Assembly (NCBI GenBank): GCA_023053545.1
Contig: JAKZAN010000001.1
Span: forward strand, 8,390,565-8,454,564
Origin: Lepidurus packardi
Lineage: Eukaryota > Arthropoda > Branchiopoda > Notostraca > Triopsidae
Length of the DNA: 64,000 nt
Direction of reading: 5' to 3'
Made by a program: the position numbers and the translations under genes. The notes below the pieces were generated by a model, which was given only the letters and a program-made list of their open reading frames with translations, made no database searches and was not told the DNA's origin. Of the stretch, positions 1 through 11,662 are shown one piece after another (position 1 is the stretch's first letter; the number at the start of each line of letters is the position of its first letter).

Positions 1-605
1 ATACTTGTCGTAGTTAAAGTTGTAGTAGGTAACTTCATAGTGAGAATAGAATGGTAGGAGTAGCAGGTGTGGTACCTTAAAAATATCAGGAGTCATCTCG
101 TTAGAAATCGAAACTGTATAGTTACTTGGCGTTGTTGAAATTGTTGCAGGAATAATTGAACTTGTTGTAGTCAGAGATGTAGTTGTTGTGGGAAAAGGCA
201 TTATTGTTGTAAGTAAAAGTGAATTTGTCGTAGGTACAAGTTGTTATTGTGGTTGACAAAGTTGTACTTGTTGTAGGCAAAGATGTAGTTGCTGTAGACG
301 GAGTTGTAGTAGTTAAAAGTTGCCGTGAGCGTTACGAAAAAAGAAAGGACAGTTGATTTATTAGGTTGTTCGAAATCAACACATATTTACGATATAGCAA
401 TGGGTAGAAACTGAATCCGCAGCAACAGGCACGAAAAACGAGACAGATAGACTACATTCTTGATTAGAAGAATTAAAGGCAAAATTAGGATAACCAGCAA
501 CATGGCAAAGCAAATTGCACTGCAGAAGGGAAGAAGCGTACAATAAATTCGAAGTTACGGACGTATCGAAAGTTTCACCTTGGCTACATGTAAAGGTTTG
601 GAAAC
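1..605 (-). CDS. PAN/Apple-like domain protein, partial tandem copy (possibly decayed)
   Basis: One exon (605 to 391, 215 nt) encodes a Cys-rich module of about 71 residues beginning GFQTFTC and ending THCYI. It looks like a PAN/Apple-type fold of secreted proteins. It has exactly the length, start phase and Cys layout of the first exon of the neighbouring gene at 1167-1925, so the two are paralogs in tandem. From about 340 down to 1 the minus strand reads as Thr/Ser/Pro-rich linker (many ACA/ACT codons), but the Thr-rich frame shifts by one base near 233-241. I also find only one acceptor (CTACAG, near 290) and no donor after CYI that joins to it cleanly. So this may be a decaying copy, a sequence error or an intron I misread. 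The 3' end lies outside the window. The function is unknown; it is presumably extracellular. Confidence 0.4.
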
Positions 606-1166
606 CTATTTTGACATTATTCAATTATTCTATAATCTTGATTGACAGGATTTACCTGTAGCACGAGGTAGATATTTAGACATAAAAAATAGCAGGATTC
701 CAACGAGAAGCAACTTCATAGTTTAAGTTTTTCCTTGCCTATGTGCTGTAGCTTTGCTCACATAACCACATTAATAAACAACATTTTATTGAAGGCCTAA
801 AAGTCATACCAGTATCGATCTAATTTCCGTAAAAGATCAGGTTATATATATGCATGTGTATATCCATTGACTTTTATCTCAGTATACCCACAGCAATAAT
901 ACATAAAGACATTGTAAAATTATGTACTTCTATTCATTTGAAACAATGTCAAAACAACGGGTTGCCCCTTTTTTATGAGAATAAAGTCAAGCGTGCGCGT
1001 ATAATCAACAGCAAAGCGAATTTGAATTTAAATAAATTGCAGTGAATTGGTCATTGTCTAGAAGCAATTTACCTAAGCCACTGCAGTGTTTCAGGGAGTA
1101 CAACACATACGTTAAAAGCCAAGTTTATTATTGCGCGATATTGCGTTCGTGGGTGGTGCGTATTTG
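606..1166. other. Intergenic or intronic spacer between PAN-like copies
   Basis: No supported exon. The stretch separates the stop codon of the PAN-like gene (1167) from the acceptor of the left copy (605) on the minus strand. The 5' exons of the left copy should lie here or be missing; I could not find a signal-peptide exon. Confidence 0.4.
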
Positions 1167-1925
1167 CTAGTAGTAGCACCAAATTGCGTCCATTGTCGTT
1201 ACATTTGCTTTTGTGCAACTAAGTGAGTTGGAACATGAACTTAGTTGACAAGTTGTGTTGCCGTAGTATGTAAACGAGTAACATGTGGGGTGTATATCAC
1301 ATTTGTAACGACAGTCTTGGGCCAAAATTGTTGGAAAGTAAGTAAGATCACGATTTGTAATGTACTTGTATTCCCAGCCGTGGCAGCAGTAGAATGTAGC
1401 ACCTTTAGGGATAGACGTCGATGGATATGATTTGTTTAGCAAATACACAAATCTTACCGGTAGCTTGCACAAATAAACTAAATTTTTCTTTAAGATTACA
1501 CTGGGCCCCGGTATCGCCAGGAAGCGCGGTAGGAGCGGCAGGCGTGGGAGCTTTTAACGAAGTTCTGAGTAAATATAAATTTTAGCAAGTAATTGGTGAA
1601 TACCTGGTGTAGTAACAGGAGCCGGTTGCTACCATATAGGCAGGTAAAGGATGCAGGGTAGAGAGAATACTTATTTGCATATTCGTATTCTTAGACTGGA
1701 CTATACTTACAATGTAACAGCGGGTAGAAAGTGGGTTTGGAATGGAGGAGCCGTAGAAATTATCCGAAATACTGCACAAACTTGTATTTAGATTATAAGC
1801 AAAGGTCGGGCACAGAGCTGCATTGCATGTCGAACCACACTGCGCTATAGAGGAGGTATAAAGTATTTTTAAACTGACGGACGAGTTAAACTCTTCGCCC
1901 TCGTTGCACTTGAATGACTGCAAAC
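1167..1925 (-). CDS. PAN/Apple-like domain secreted protein, 3' part of gene
   Basis: Four exons join in frame on the minus strand: 1925-1711, 1628-1604, 1550-1458 and 1402-1167 (stop). The first encodes a Cys-rich PAN/Apple-like module (LQSFKCNEGEEF to TRCYI). The next two give a Pro/Thr/Ala linker (QPAPVTTPAPTPAAP) and a short segment with one Cys. The last encodes a second, more divergent Cys-rich module (TFYCCHGWEYKYI to AIWCYY). All junctions have GT donors and AG acceptors with matching phases (0, 1, 1). PAN/Apple modules bind proteins or carbohydrates in secreted or surface proteins; the substrate here is unknown. The 5' end with a signal peptide was not found; upstream exons probably lie between 1926 and about 2700, where a minus-strand Thr-rich stretch occurs near 2600-2660. 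The family is assigned by Cys pattern only and should be treated as tentative. Confidence 0.5.
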
Positions 1926-3423
1926 CTATAGATTTTAATTTATATATTTTTACTCATGTTTACGAAACTTTTTGAATGTAAATTACTCGTCACATGAAAA
2001 AGCCAGTTTGCCCCGAACAATATCGAGGTGAAGATTATTAGCTTCATAACCAAGATCCTTTATGCTATTGACGAGGTTAAATTAGGTCTCGGGTTAACAA
2101 AAGCAAGGACGTGCACGCTAGCCTATTGCTGAAGTTCGTATGAATGTGCCTGCTCTGTAGCATTTGTTATAACAGGAGCAAGTAGTTATTCAGTTGTGGT
2201 CACACTTTTTATGGCTGCTGGTTAATGGCCTTCTCTGATACTGCTACGAGAAGCTATTATTATTAACGTATCGACACTCCGGATTACTATTTCCTCAATA
2301 ATATAAATGGTGTTCATGTTCCTTCGTTGTAATTACACCAACTGACTCGGTAAGTGGATTTATAGTTCTAGGCACCAGTAAAGCAGATTCTACTGAATAA
2401 CACATAGTTGCTATACGGCAGTAATGTAATCTATTGATTTGCAAATTCGAATACACAGCTCTATAAACTAACCACTTGTGGTGGATTACCTACAGCCATA
2501 ATAATACCTAACTCAAATGAAAAGCAAGTGCCCGAAACTTCGTTAAAAAAACAGTACGGACTGAAGTGTTCCCCGTATGACAACCGCAATTGCCTGTCCT
2601 TCTCCAGCTTGAAGGCGGGTTAAAAGTTGTTCTTGTTGTTGTAGAGGTAATTTACCTATGATTGACAGCACTAACAACAAAACTTGAAAAATAACGTAAA
2701 TACACATTGACTAACGTGGCATAGAATGATTATTGAGACCCATGAAGCTGCTAATCTTGTTAAGTCTTGTCTTGTTGTCTTGTCGAATGCGCCGCTGAAG
2801 CATTAATTTAATTTATTATCGCCGTGCGGATCCAAGTTTTAATTTTCTTGTTCTGTAAGGTTAAAAATAGTTTGTAAGTTGTGGAGCACGAAAAACATGA
2901 TACGTGATTTTCATGTTCTTATTGGTAGTGCTGCCAACTATGGGTATTATGGAGCAACAGCTCTTACCTTGGTCCCGTCTTTGTTTCGGAGTTATTCTTA
3001 TCATCGTTTACGATGATGGAGAGTTGTGATGGCGTGGACTCTTGTTTACCTGTCTCCGTGCATTTAATTTCGTTGAAGTCATTCATGAAAAGCAGGTGTT
3101 TCTAGTGAAAATAAATATGTGTCTATATTTGCTTAATTCATCTTGATTCATTTAAATCATGTGCGTTTTTGTATATTGAACTGTTACGTGTAAGTTGCTT
3201 CATTTTGTCCGAACACGGAAGGTTTCGTGCAAATCACAAAAGTCAAAACTTGGAAGAGTTTCTACTACAGGCTCGAAAATCTGTAGTGTAGTCTGGTTCT
3301 GATTGCCAGATCAAGCAAACCAACCATATTTTAACAGGTAAATTAAGAAAGCTGACAATGCCTATGTTACATAGAAAGGGAATATGAATAATAAACCACT
3401 TATTTTTATTATAACATGCAGGT
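1926..3423. other. Upstream region of PAN-like gene and 5' region of elgi
   Basis: No exon can be placed firmly. Near 2600-2660 the minus strand reads TSTTTRTT, which resembles the Thr linkers of the PAN-like genes and may be one of their exons. On the plus strand an AG acceptor (ATGCAG, 3416-3421) sits two bases before the elgi start codon, so elgi has a 5'UTR intron and its promoter and noncoding first exon should lie somewhere between about 2900 and 3400. Confidence 0.4.
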
Positions 3424-5012
3424 ATGGGCGTCGATGTGACAAGGTTCCAAGGAGACGTGGATGAGGAACTCCTTTGTCCTATTTGTTCTGGTGTCCTAGA
3501 AGAACCGTTACACGCTCCAACATGCGAACATGCTTTCTGTTCTGCTTGTATCCATGAATGGCTATTAAGACAGCCATCTTGTCCGGTGGATCGCCAAACC
3601 ATAACGGCTGCACAGCTAAAGCCCGTGCCACGTATTTTACGTAACCTATTGAGCAGGTACTCAGCTGTCAAACCGGAGTCACTCGTAATTAATTCAATAA
3701 TCTCTATTTTATTTGTAGGTTACAAGTTTCTTGCGACAATTCCAGTTACGGTTGCGTAGCGGTAGTCAAGCTTGATAGCCTGTCTTCCCATCTCCAAGAA
3801 TGCGAGCACAATCCAAAACGTCTAGTAGGGTGCGAGCAAGGTTGCGGCCTCTTGATTCCTAAAGATGAATTAAAAGATCACAACTGCATTAAAGAACTAA
3901 GAGGAGTCATCCATGCCCAACAATCCAAGTTCGTGGACGTGCAAGCTGAGGTAGCAGAATGCAAATTCCAACTGTCAGAACAACAGCGAGAGCTGAGTCT
4001 TCTTAAAGTAATAACGTCTTTAATTTTTCTTTTATTCATAATAAATATATATTGTTTCTAGGACTTCATGCGTGCGATGAGAAACTCAAATCCTTCCATG
4101 AGAGCCATCGCTGACCAAATGGAACAAGATGAAGTGGTACGATGGGTCAATTCCCTTACCCGTGCCCGAGTTTCACGTTGGGGAGGCATGATATCGACAC
4201 CGGATGCCGCGCTTCAGGTAAAAGGAAAAATTAAAAAGAAAAGTTTCTTGTTTGTTTTGTCCGTTAAAACTCTCCTAAAACCCTCACGTCCTAAATCCTG
4301 CATTGTAGCCTAGCTGGGTCGTTGTAGCTTAATAGTTGCAGCATAGGGCTCTAGTCTCAACGTTTTTGCAGGGTGACACAAATGTTGTTTATGGGAAAGA
4401 TTTGTTTGGTGTGCGGTTCAGTGGATGTTCTTCCTACTTTTGATGTTTCTGACTGCGTTGCTTGGGAGATTTGATTTTTATCGAATCATAAAACTTTGTT
4501 AGCACGTAACGCGTGAGCTATCTTGCGTTTGCCGTATATCTACTGCTGGAGCTTGCGTATTTTACCGCATAACTTTACGCTATTGGATTTCGGCGTCGTC
4601 TGTCTCAGAGTCTGACCCAGCTCTAGCGCCAGTTCTGTCTTTATATGCTTGGCGTTATTTTTGTGGCACGTCCTGGGAATGTTGACTTGGATTACGAAAG
4701 GAAGTTTTGTTGAGTGTCTCATTCTTGTTATTTGAAACTCAGGCAATGATCAAACGTGCCTTATCCGAGTCGGGCTGTCCGCCTCACATTTTGCAAGATT
4801 TAATGGAGAGCGCCCACGAACGACGCTGGCCAGCTGGCTTGTCCTCTTTGGAGACGCGTCAGCTTAATCGACGGCAGTATGAAAATTATGTATGCCGACG
4901 AATTCCAGGAAAACAAGCTGTGGCAGTAATGGCATGCGATAATCTCCAAATGCCACCGGATATGATTGTGGAACCGGGTTTAATCATGATATTTGCTCAC
5001 GGAGTCGATTAG
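3424..5012 (+). CDS. elgi: E3 ubiquitin ligase RNF41/NRDP1 (elgi)
   Basis: Four coding exons (3424-3656, 3719-4007, 4062-4217, 4743-5012) join in phase to 315 residues plus stop, close to the 317 of human RNF41. The N-terminus MGVDVTRFQGDVDEELLCPIC is followed by a C3HC3D RING (C18, C21, C34, H36, C39, C42, C53, D56). A SIAH/TRAF-type zinc region follows (about 80-135, with CDNSSYGC and CEQGCG), then a Glu/Gln-rich coiled coil (about 137-175) and the C-terminal substrate/USP8-binding domain (WVNSL, RWGGMISTPDA, LETRQ, RRIPGKQAV, FAHGVD). In the family this protein ubiquitinates receptor tyrosine kinases and other cargo at endosomes; in Drosophila elgi acts in oocyte meiosis. The start is supported by conservation of the first residues and by an acceptor just upstream. 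Intron 3 is unusually long (525 bp) next to the 54-62 bp introns before it. It is convergent with the RGS gene. Confidence 0.97.
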
Positions 5013-5031
5013 TTTGGCTTATTAATTAATT

Positions 5032-5037
5032 AATAAA
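5032..5037 (+). terminator. Polyadenylation signal of elgi
   Basis: A canonical AATAAA lies 20 bp after the elgi stop codon in an AT-rich stretch. Placement and strand fit; no independent evidence of cleavage. Confidence 0.65.
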
Positions 5038-5319
5038 AGAATGTATGCAATAATTGCCCCGAAATAACCACCCTCCACCCCTGAAAGCTCGTAAGACTCA
5101 AGGTAGTTGTTTGCATAGTTTCGAGTTGTTGTTTTTATTTCTAGTTTTTTTTTTTGCTAGTTTATGCTTCTTGACTAATTAACGTGCAAGTTATTTGGGT
5201 AATAGCTCGAGTAAACAAGCTCGAACTTAAAAGCTACAACCTAAAGGGCGTGATGTCGAGTAATATCCGAGCCCTTATTATGTTTGTAAACTCAGCTTTG
5301 CCTCTGGGCATGCTTTAAA

Positions 5320-5356
<37 letters not shown>

Positions 5357-7072
5357 ACGAAATTCGGTAAAAGCAGCCTACTTAGGTTACAGTGGTCCTA
5401 AGGTTGTTAGGCGGGGGCGATTGGGGGCTTTGATCTCAAGTTTTCCCTGGTAATCACAGTGAAGCAACAAAGTTGAAAAGGTCAAAAGATCACATGTGAT
5501 GCGTCTGGATTTCGAGCATTTTCCTTTCATTAATTGCTAAGCGATTGCCCAGCCTGTTGGCTTTGTCGAGAAGAAAGAGAAGTTATTTTTAATGACGTGG
5601 GAAACCGAGGAAAATGGGCTACTTGTCATGTATGCAAGTTTCAATGTATATGTTATTTTTTGTTCTATAGACATTTGCTCATATGTCTACATTTATATGT
5701 AAGCGGACTCACTGGTTTATGGTTCGTTGTATATAATGTTGATGCTTGGGATAATTCACGTGCAATTTCGCATCATGAAACGAAAACCAAAATGCTAATT
5801 TAATATGGTTAGAATAAGAAATGAGAACACTATTTAGAGTTGGAATTTTTTTTTCTTGTGCGTCCCGAGAGGTACATGAGCCGCAAGTAAGACTTCGTTC
5901 AGACAAAATTGCTCTACTGAACTTTTTAAAAATTGGTTACTTCAACTAACAAAACATTATAAACTCTTATCGCTGTTTGATTGCTGGTTTCAAACTTGTT
6001 TAAAAAAATCTAGTAGAAGGACAGTTGCCGATAACTAAAATGCAATATAGGTCTGGGGGATCAGGCTGCGTTAGATGAGGATTTTGCTAACAAGCACGTC
6101 ACGCAACCCATTTCTGGAAATCTATGTAACAACAATCCATGCATGTGCATATAAAGAAACCATGAAATTTGTCGAGAAGTTTATCCTAACGTAAAAAAAA
6201 TAAAAAAAATAAGGCTAGTCACTTTTGGAGGGGTTTGTAGCCGATTTCCTTCCTTTTACTCACGTAACATTCATTCACAATTCTCTGTTGTGTGTTTTTT
6301 TGTCTCGACGAGGTGGTAAGGAAAAAATACATGCATCAAATTAGAACAAGAGACAGCTTTGGATTATTTTTTTTTGGGGGGGGGGGTCCTAATGAGCGTC
6401 AAGAGTAATGTGGCCGTGGCCGTGGCCGCTAACCGTAATACATGTTAAATTCTATGATAATTAGACTTAAGTGGTATAACGTATAACTTTATTGATCCAT
6501 AGTATCATTCTATGGGCCAATTAACGAGATCAGCAACATTTTGCCAGTGCCAACGTCCTTTTTCTTGTGCTTTCGTGGGTCCCAGCACTGTTGGCCCCAT
6601 ACGTTTCTTGAGGCTGCAATGTTAGCACTTTTCTTTTCCTTCTGTTTTTCTTTTTTAGTTTAACTGCTGGTGTGAATTATGACTAGAAAAAGTCTAATGG
6701 CCACCACCAAGTGTCAGATTTTTCTTCCAGTATTTGGTATATAGAAATGTCACGTCACTCAGTAGTTACATAAGCTGCGAATTTTCGAAGAGATTCTATG
6801 ATGCAAGTGTCGTACTTTGTGAAAGCATTCTGTGGTTGACCCAGAGTTCCAGTGCGGCTTCAAGTGTTGCTTATCCTCAATGCGTGTAGGATGCTTTGGA
6901 ATTGTGGGGCCAGGGAATGATTATTTAGCGCTGCTGATAGCGTTTGAAGGAGATGCGGTTGGCGGCGATTTTTTTTGTTTTAATTATATATCCTGGAGTG
7001 ATTAAAAAGGAGTCGTGGGTCTTGACGTTTCAGTTAAGTCGAAATGTGGACATACACAGTTGTCAAACAAAT
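5038..7072. other. Convergent intergenic region elgi/RGS
   Basis: Lies between the 3' ends of elgi (plus) and the RGS gene (minus). It contains a 31-base T run (5322-5352), a G run near 6374-6386 and a small GGCCGT triplication near 6412-6427. Open frames here are short, with no domain, splice logic or conservation I recognise. It probably holds both 3'UTRs and little else. Confidence 0.5.
5322..5352 (+). repeat. Poly-T tract, 31 bases
   Basis: Uninterrupted run of T. On the minus strand it reads as poly-A, which could mark the tail of an old retroposed insertion, but no element body is recognisable beside it. Confidence 0.9.
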
Positions 7073-10000
7073 CTACGCCGAGCTTTCTTTGCGACTAGTA
7101 TTGTTCAGTTGGGCGAGTTTTTTGTACAAGGGAGAATTGATGAATCGGGGGTAGGAATCACGGTGCATGAGCGTGTAAATTTGGACCTGAGCCTCGTCAA
7201 ACGTGCGAGGGGATGGGTCCATCATATTGCGATTGATAACTTCACGGACGCGGGAATCTAAACTCACCTAGAGAGTAAAATTTTTTTTTTTATTTTTTAG
7301 TTCATTCTTAACATAAAAATCATTATAAGCGAACGTTTTCGTTTGAAAGCGTAGTTAGATTCGTGGTGTTGTACCTCTTTAGGTGACAATATGGAAATGT
7401 AGTCTTCGTAAATGAGACGAGCTTTCTCTTCGACCACTTCTGGGTTGGATTCTTTTTTCAGGTCTTCGCAGGCCAAGTAAAACAGAATATTCTCTTCGCT
7501 GTACTCGCATTTGAGAAATTCGCGAAACACTTTCCGGCCCACTGCAAAAAGTCCAATAAAAAGTTATAAATTCACTTTCTTTTTTATGGAGGTAAGATAG
7601 GAATAAACACTTACTGTGATTTTTCATAAGTCGGTCAAAGGATTCGGCCCAACTTCGTATTTCCTCCAAGGTAGGCCTTAAAAGCAAAATGAAGAAACGA
7701 AAGTTGTAAATATTTGAGACATGTTCGGTAGTTCAAAAACAATCAACTTAAATATTGTATGAAGTCTTTGCCTGAAGTCTGACCGACTCGGAGGTTTAAT
7801 TAGGATTCGTGAGTTGTAGCAAACGTGATGACGAGTAAAGAAAAAAGCTGTGCTTTCGCTGCTTGGTTACGGATGTTGGGGTGTAATGTAAGTGGGGGTC
7901 TGTTCGTGTAGGGAATTAAAGTAGACCCAATCAAGCGTTGTCATGAGAATAGAAGACACGATAGTGTCAGGACAAGACAGTCTCACTTTTGTGTTAATGT
8001 AGGTAAGCTTCGTAGCTTAAAGTCTATTACACATCGGGTTCAGGTTATCGCATCTCCCTGATCATAACTGTGTAACCAATCAATGGAAAAGGTAAATAGC
8101 TAACAAGAGACCCGTCGTTAGCTATGGATGCCCGTAAAAAAATTTACGGTTGGCCAGGCAATCCAAAGGTACCCTCATTTGCTCTTGAGTAGAGCGTATT
8201 TCAGGTTTAAAAAAAATGAAAATACGACAAACATTCCGTGTACCAAAAACTCGGTCGGAAGTCACTGGTAATGGCTCAATTAAGTGAGCGTGTAGCCGCC
8301 TGGCCTTGCTTTGATGGTTAACACCATAGCATGTGTGTTGGTGACCATGTTTCCGGTCTTTCAAACTCGATTTTGGAACACTTACAGTAATAGCAAAAAG
8401 TAAGTTAATAAAAAAGCTCAATAGCCGGCGCACATTTCACTGCCCGTACTGTAATAGCTGGCCAGTATTGACTGCAGTTAGAAGGTCGTAGCAGTTCAAC
8501 ATAGCAAAAGTTGGGGAAACTATGAATTAATCAAATTTACAATGTCGCAGCCATGACTTGGAGTTGGTTAGTTTTCTGGAACTGGGTGTAGCAAAACGTG
8601 AGCTTTTTTAGTTATTTTTTATTTTCTTGGTGAGGATCGATTGGTGTGATCCGTCGAGACAAGTGTTCTCTTTCCCGTTGTGAGCTTTTTTTTATGATGT
8701 TTTCTGATATGTATAAGCTGTTTTCTGAAGGGAAAGTGATTTTCGCTGTTTGTTGGGTCCTATAACGCTTTGCCTGTTGCTGGGATGCATTTTTAAATCC
8801 AATCAGTAGAAAAGAAGAGGTTCGAGCGCATCTGCTCGGGTTGCCGGGGCCGTAAAGCTGTTCAAAGTGTTTCGCAAACTCTTCCCAGGACTTAACTCTA
8901 TTACAGTGGTGTTGTTTGCATGCAGTTCTAGAATGAGCATATGGAAAAAGCTCTGTTCAACTTGTGCACGGAGAAAAAGGCGGTGGTGCTTTAATTCCAC
9001 GTGGGCACGCAAAGCCTTCTTGAGATTGCCTGAGAAGATCGTTAATTTCCACACGACACAAAAAGAGCGTGGGACACACACGAATCCCCTCTCTCAATCA
9101 GCAGTTCATTTGGGATTATGTCCAATGCTGATTCAGATATTACTTACATGTGATCATTATCGTTGTTCAAAGCTTCCAGTTTATGGACATCTTTATTCAT
9201 TTTGGATCCAGCTTCCCCGCTGTCCTTGGTGGTTAAACTGGAAGAAAGACAAATGCACAGTAAATGAATGGCTACCGTTTACGGCTAGTTTCCTATTAGA
9301 CTGTTTAATGATGTCACAGAACAAGCCACACGGTTGTCTCTCTCGTATTGATCAGACCCGCCTGACGCTTTTATGTATACTATTTTGGTATAGTGGCAAT
9401 TACTCGACTGCCCGATTTTTTCCGTATCATAAATTCACCTGCTGTTCCGAGCGTTGGTTGTTGGCGATCAGAAATATATTTTACTATGCTTTTTATTACT
9501 ATTTTTTGTGGGGGTTGTGTTCTGCGCTTGAGTCACGATAAAGGCTAACCAGTTCTTGCAATTTCAGGAGATTTAGGACTTACCCCTTGCGGATTCTTGT
9601 CAAGACCCCATGCCATTTACCGCCTACGCCAGTCGCAGTGCTAGCAACACGTAATTCGCTACCCCTGCCAGACATTCCGAATCTGACAGCAGTCACTGTC
9701 CTTAAACTCCGTGCTGTCGAGTGACAAGAACCAGAGAACATTTAACTCTGACACTCCTTTGGAACACTTGTAAAGCAACCGCGTTTTATACAAGTCACTG
9801 CAGAGATACACGAACTGTTCTTAAGTCATATAATATTGCACACACATCACATTACAGAAGAAAATCCGCTGTAAAGTTTATAGGAAAAAAACGCTGGCGG
9901 TGACAGGGAAAATGACGGTATCTGTCAATGTAACGGGTCGATAACGTCGTTCGTTTCCTGCCCAAACAGGTTTGCTATGCCCCATCATCAAACATTGTGT

Positions 10001-11662
10001 TTGGTTTCAAAAGTTGCAAATGACAAGTTGGTTGAACTAGGTTTGCGGTTAAATGGTCACTGGTGGATAAGAGACATAAAACTGACTAGGGAACAGTTTT
10101 TGGAGAGCGTTTTCGTTGGGTTTCTATGTCGCAAACAATTTGGTCCTGCTGCGTGATTCTATAGCAGTTGCTGCATGGACTGAAGCTTAGTTTTAACATT
10201 CAACAAGATCTCGTGCAGTACCTCGAACATGTATGAGAACTACGTTGGGTGCCCTTGCTCTCTGCGATGGCGACTGCGTGTAAACCCCGGCGCTTTCTAT
10301 ATCAGCTCGTCCCCCGGAAGCTTGGAGGAACACATGCGTTTAGGCTTTTAGATATGGGAAAAGGCGATTGTTGCGTGAGATAAATCCATAATGCCCTTAA
10401 TCCTTTTTGAAGACCAATGCAAACGTTTAAACTTCCTGCTCAATTATATTCTAAAGTGCTGGAAGAGAAAAAGGCAGTTTCGTAAAGCGCTTGATAGCAA
10501 CTTGAATGGATAGTTTCCCTAGACATAGAAAAGGGCTAATTAACACCTATCCTACGTTCGCAAAAGTTGGCTTACTCGCTCTCTACCTCAGTAAAGTCTT
10601 CCTAAACGAACCAGACGTGTGCTTAAGCGACAGTGATGCATACATTATAGGAACAAAGTAGAACCGTGAGGATAATGTCGTTTCCAAGTCTGCTAAGGAG
10701 CTTGTACGAAAATGCCAATATGGCGCATGACTTACATTCTCAATGAGCGCCTGTCGTAACTCTCTAAAGGTGTCCGGAAATTGCTGGATCGGCTGCTGAT
10801 CTACAATCCACACAGGACTATTGATAAGCAAATCAAGCCCTGGGAAATTGCAGCCCTTACTTTATCTAAGCCAAGCGACAGGTTAGGAGGGAAAAAATAA
10901 ATATAAGACAAACCAAAGAGAAAAAGGGAAAGGCTGTGCTGAACCACACGTGCTCGTGTACAAAGACCTTGAACATGATCCACTACCTTTTTTTCACCTG
11001 GTTATACCTTATCATCGCCATCCTGTTAACTAAATCATCTACAAAAAGAATGGTCCCTGTTACCAGACAACCGAACCTAGCCCTGAAAAGTTTATTGCTT
11101 CTCCGGTGTCGTCATCGATCCGAGAAAGCCCTTCAGCCACCTAGCGACGATCCGCGCAACCTTCATAACCAAAGGTCGATACCGTGTCAAGTTTTTGCCC
11201 TGTTCAACTCACAAAATTCGCTAGAACTTACCAGTGACATCGGCAGCAACAACACCAGCAGAAGCAGCAAGGTTTATTGGTCCCTCGAGGAACATTGTTG
11301 CTACCAGTAAGCGTCGTAGTCATGGTGTTGGCGCATTTACTCCCGTCTCCAGGAGGGTTGACCGGTATACTATTACTGTTGTGGGTACTGGTTTTGGATT
11401 TCTTAGCACATTTGTTCCCATTATTGCCTCTGCCCGCCGCGGAAGAGCCATTGTCTTCGGCTTTATTCTTGTTGACGGTTTGTGTGGGCTTGCTGCTATC
11501 ATTTGGAGGGGCATTTAGAGATGGCGCTTGACTCCGCGGGGTTTTGGCTCCAGCCATCGGTTTAAGTACTGGGTCGTCGTGGACTACCGCCACTTTTGCA
11601 TGACACTCTAAAGCGGAAGTGTGTTGTGGGTTCAGAGAGCAGATCTCTTCTTTGGCGGTCAT
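7073..11662 (-). CDS. Dhit: RGS protein of the RZ subfamily (RGS17/19/20 type)
   Basis: Five coding exons (11662-11232, 9237-9148, 7676-7615, 7541-7375, 7267-7073) join in phase to 314 residues. The long first exon encodes an N-terminal Ser/Asn/Pro/Lys-rich region ending in a cysteine string (CCFCWCCCCRC, residues 132-142; C144 is split across intron 1), the palmitoylation hallmark of RZ-family RGS proteins. Residues about 183-300 form the RGS box: FREFLKCEYSEENILF, EKARLIYEDYISILSPKE, VSLDSRVREVINRN, and the end motif QIYTLMHRDSYPRF. Proteins of this family bind membrane G-alpha i/o/z and speed GTP hydrolysis, ending GPCR signalling; the Drosophila member is Dhit. The start ATG directly follows an acceptor (TTTCAG), so the 5'UTR lies in upstream exons. 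The N-terminal region of about 130 residues is longer than in human RGS17. Introns 1 and 2 are large (1,994 and 1,471 bp) and hold nothing I can support. Confidence 0.95.

Noticed and set aside
8867-9541. 224-codon plus-strand open frame
   Set aside because: It overlaps antisense the second coding exon of the RGS gene, which is supported by phase and family match; no domain or splice logic on the plus strand.
11234-11531. Plus-strand open frames of 84-94 codons
   Set aside because: They are antisense shadows of the first RGS coding exon.
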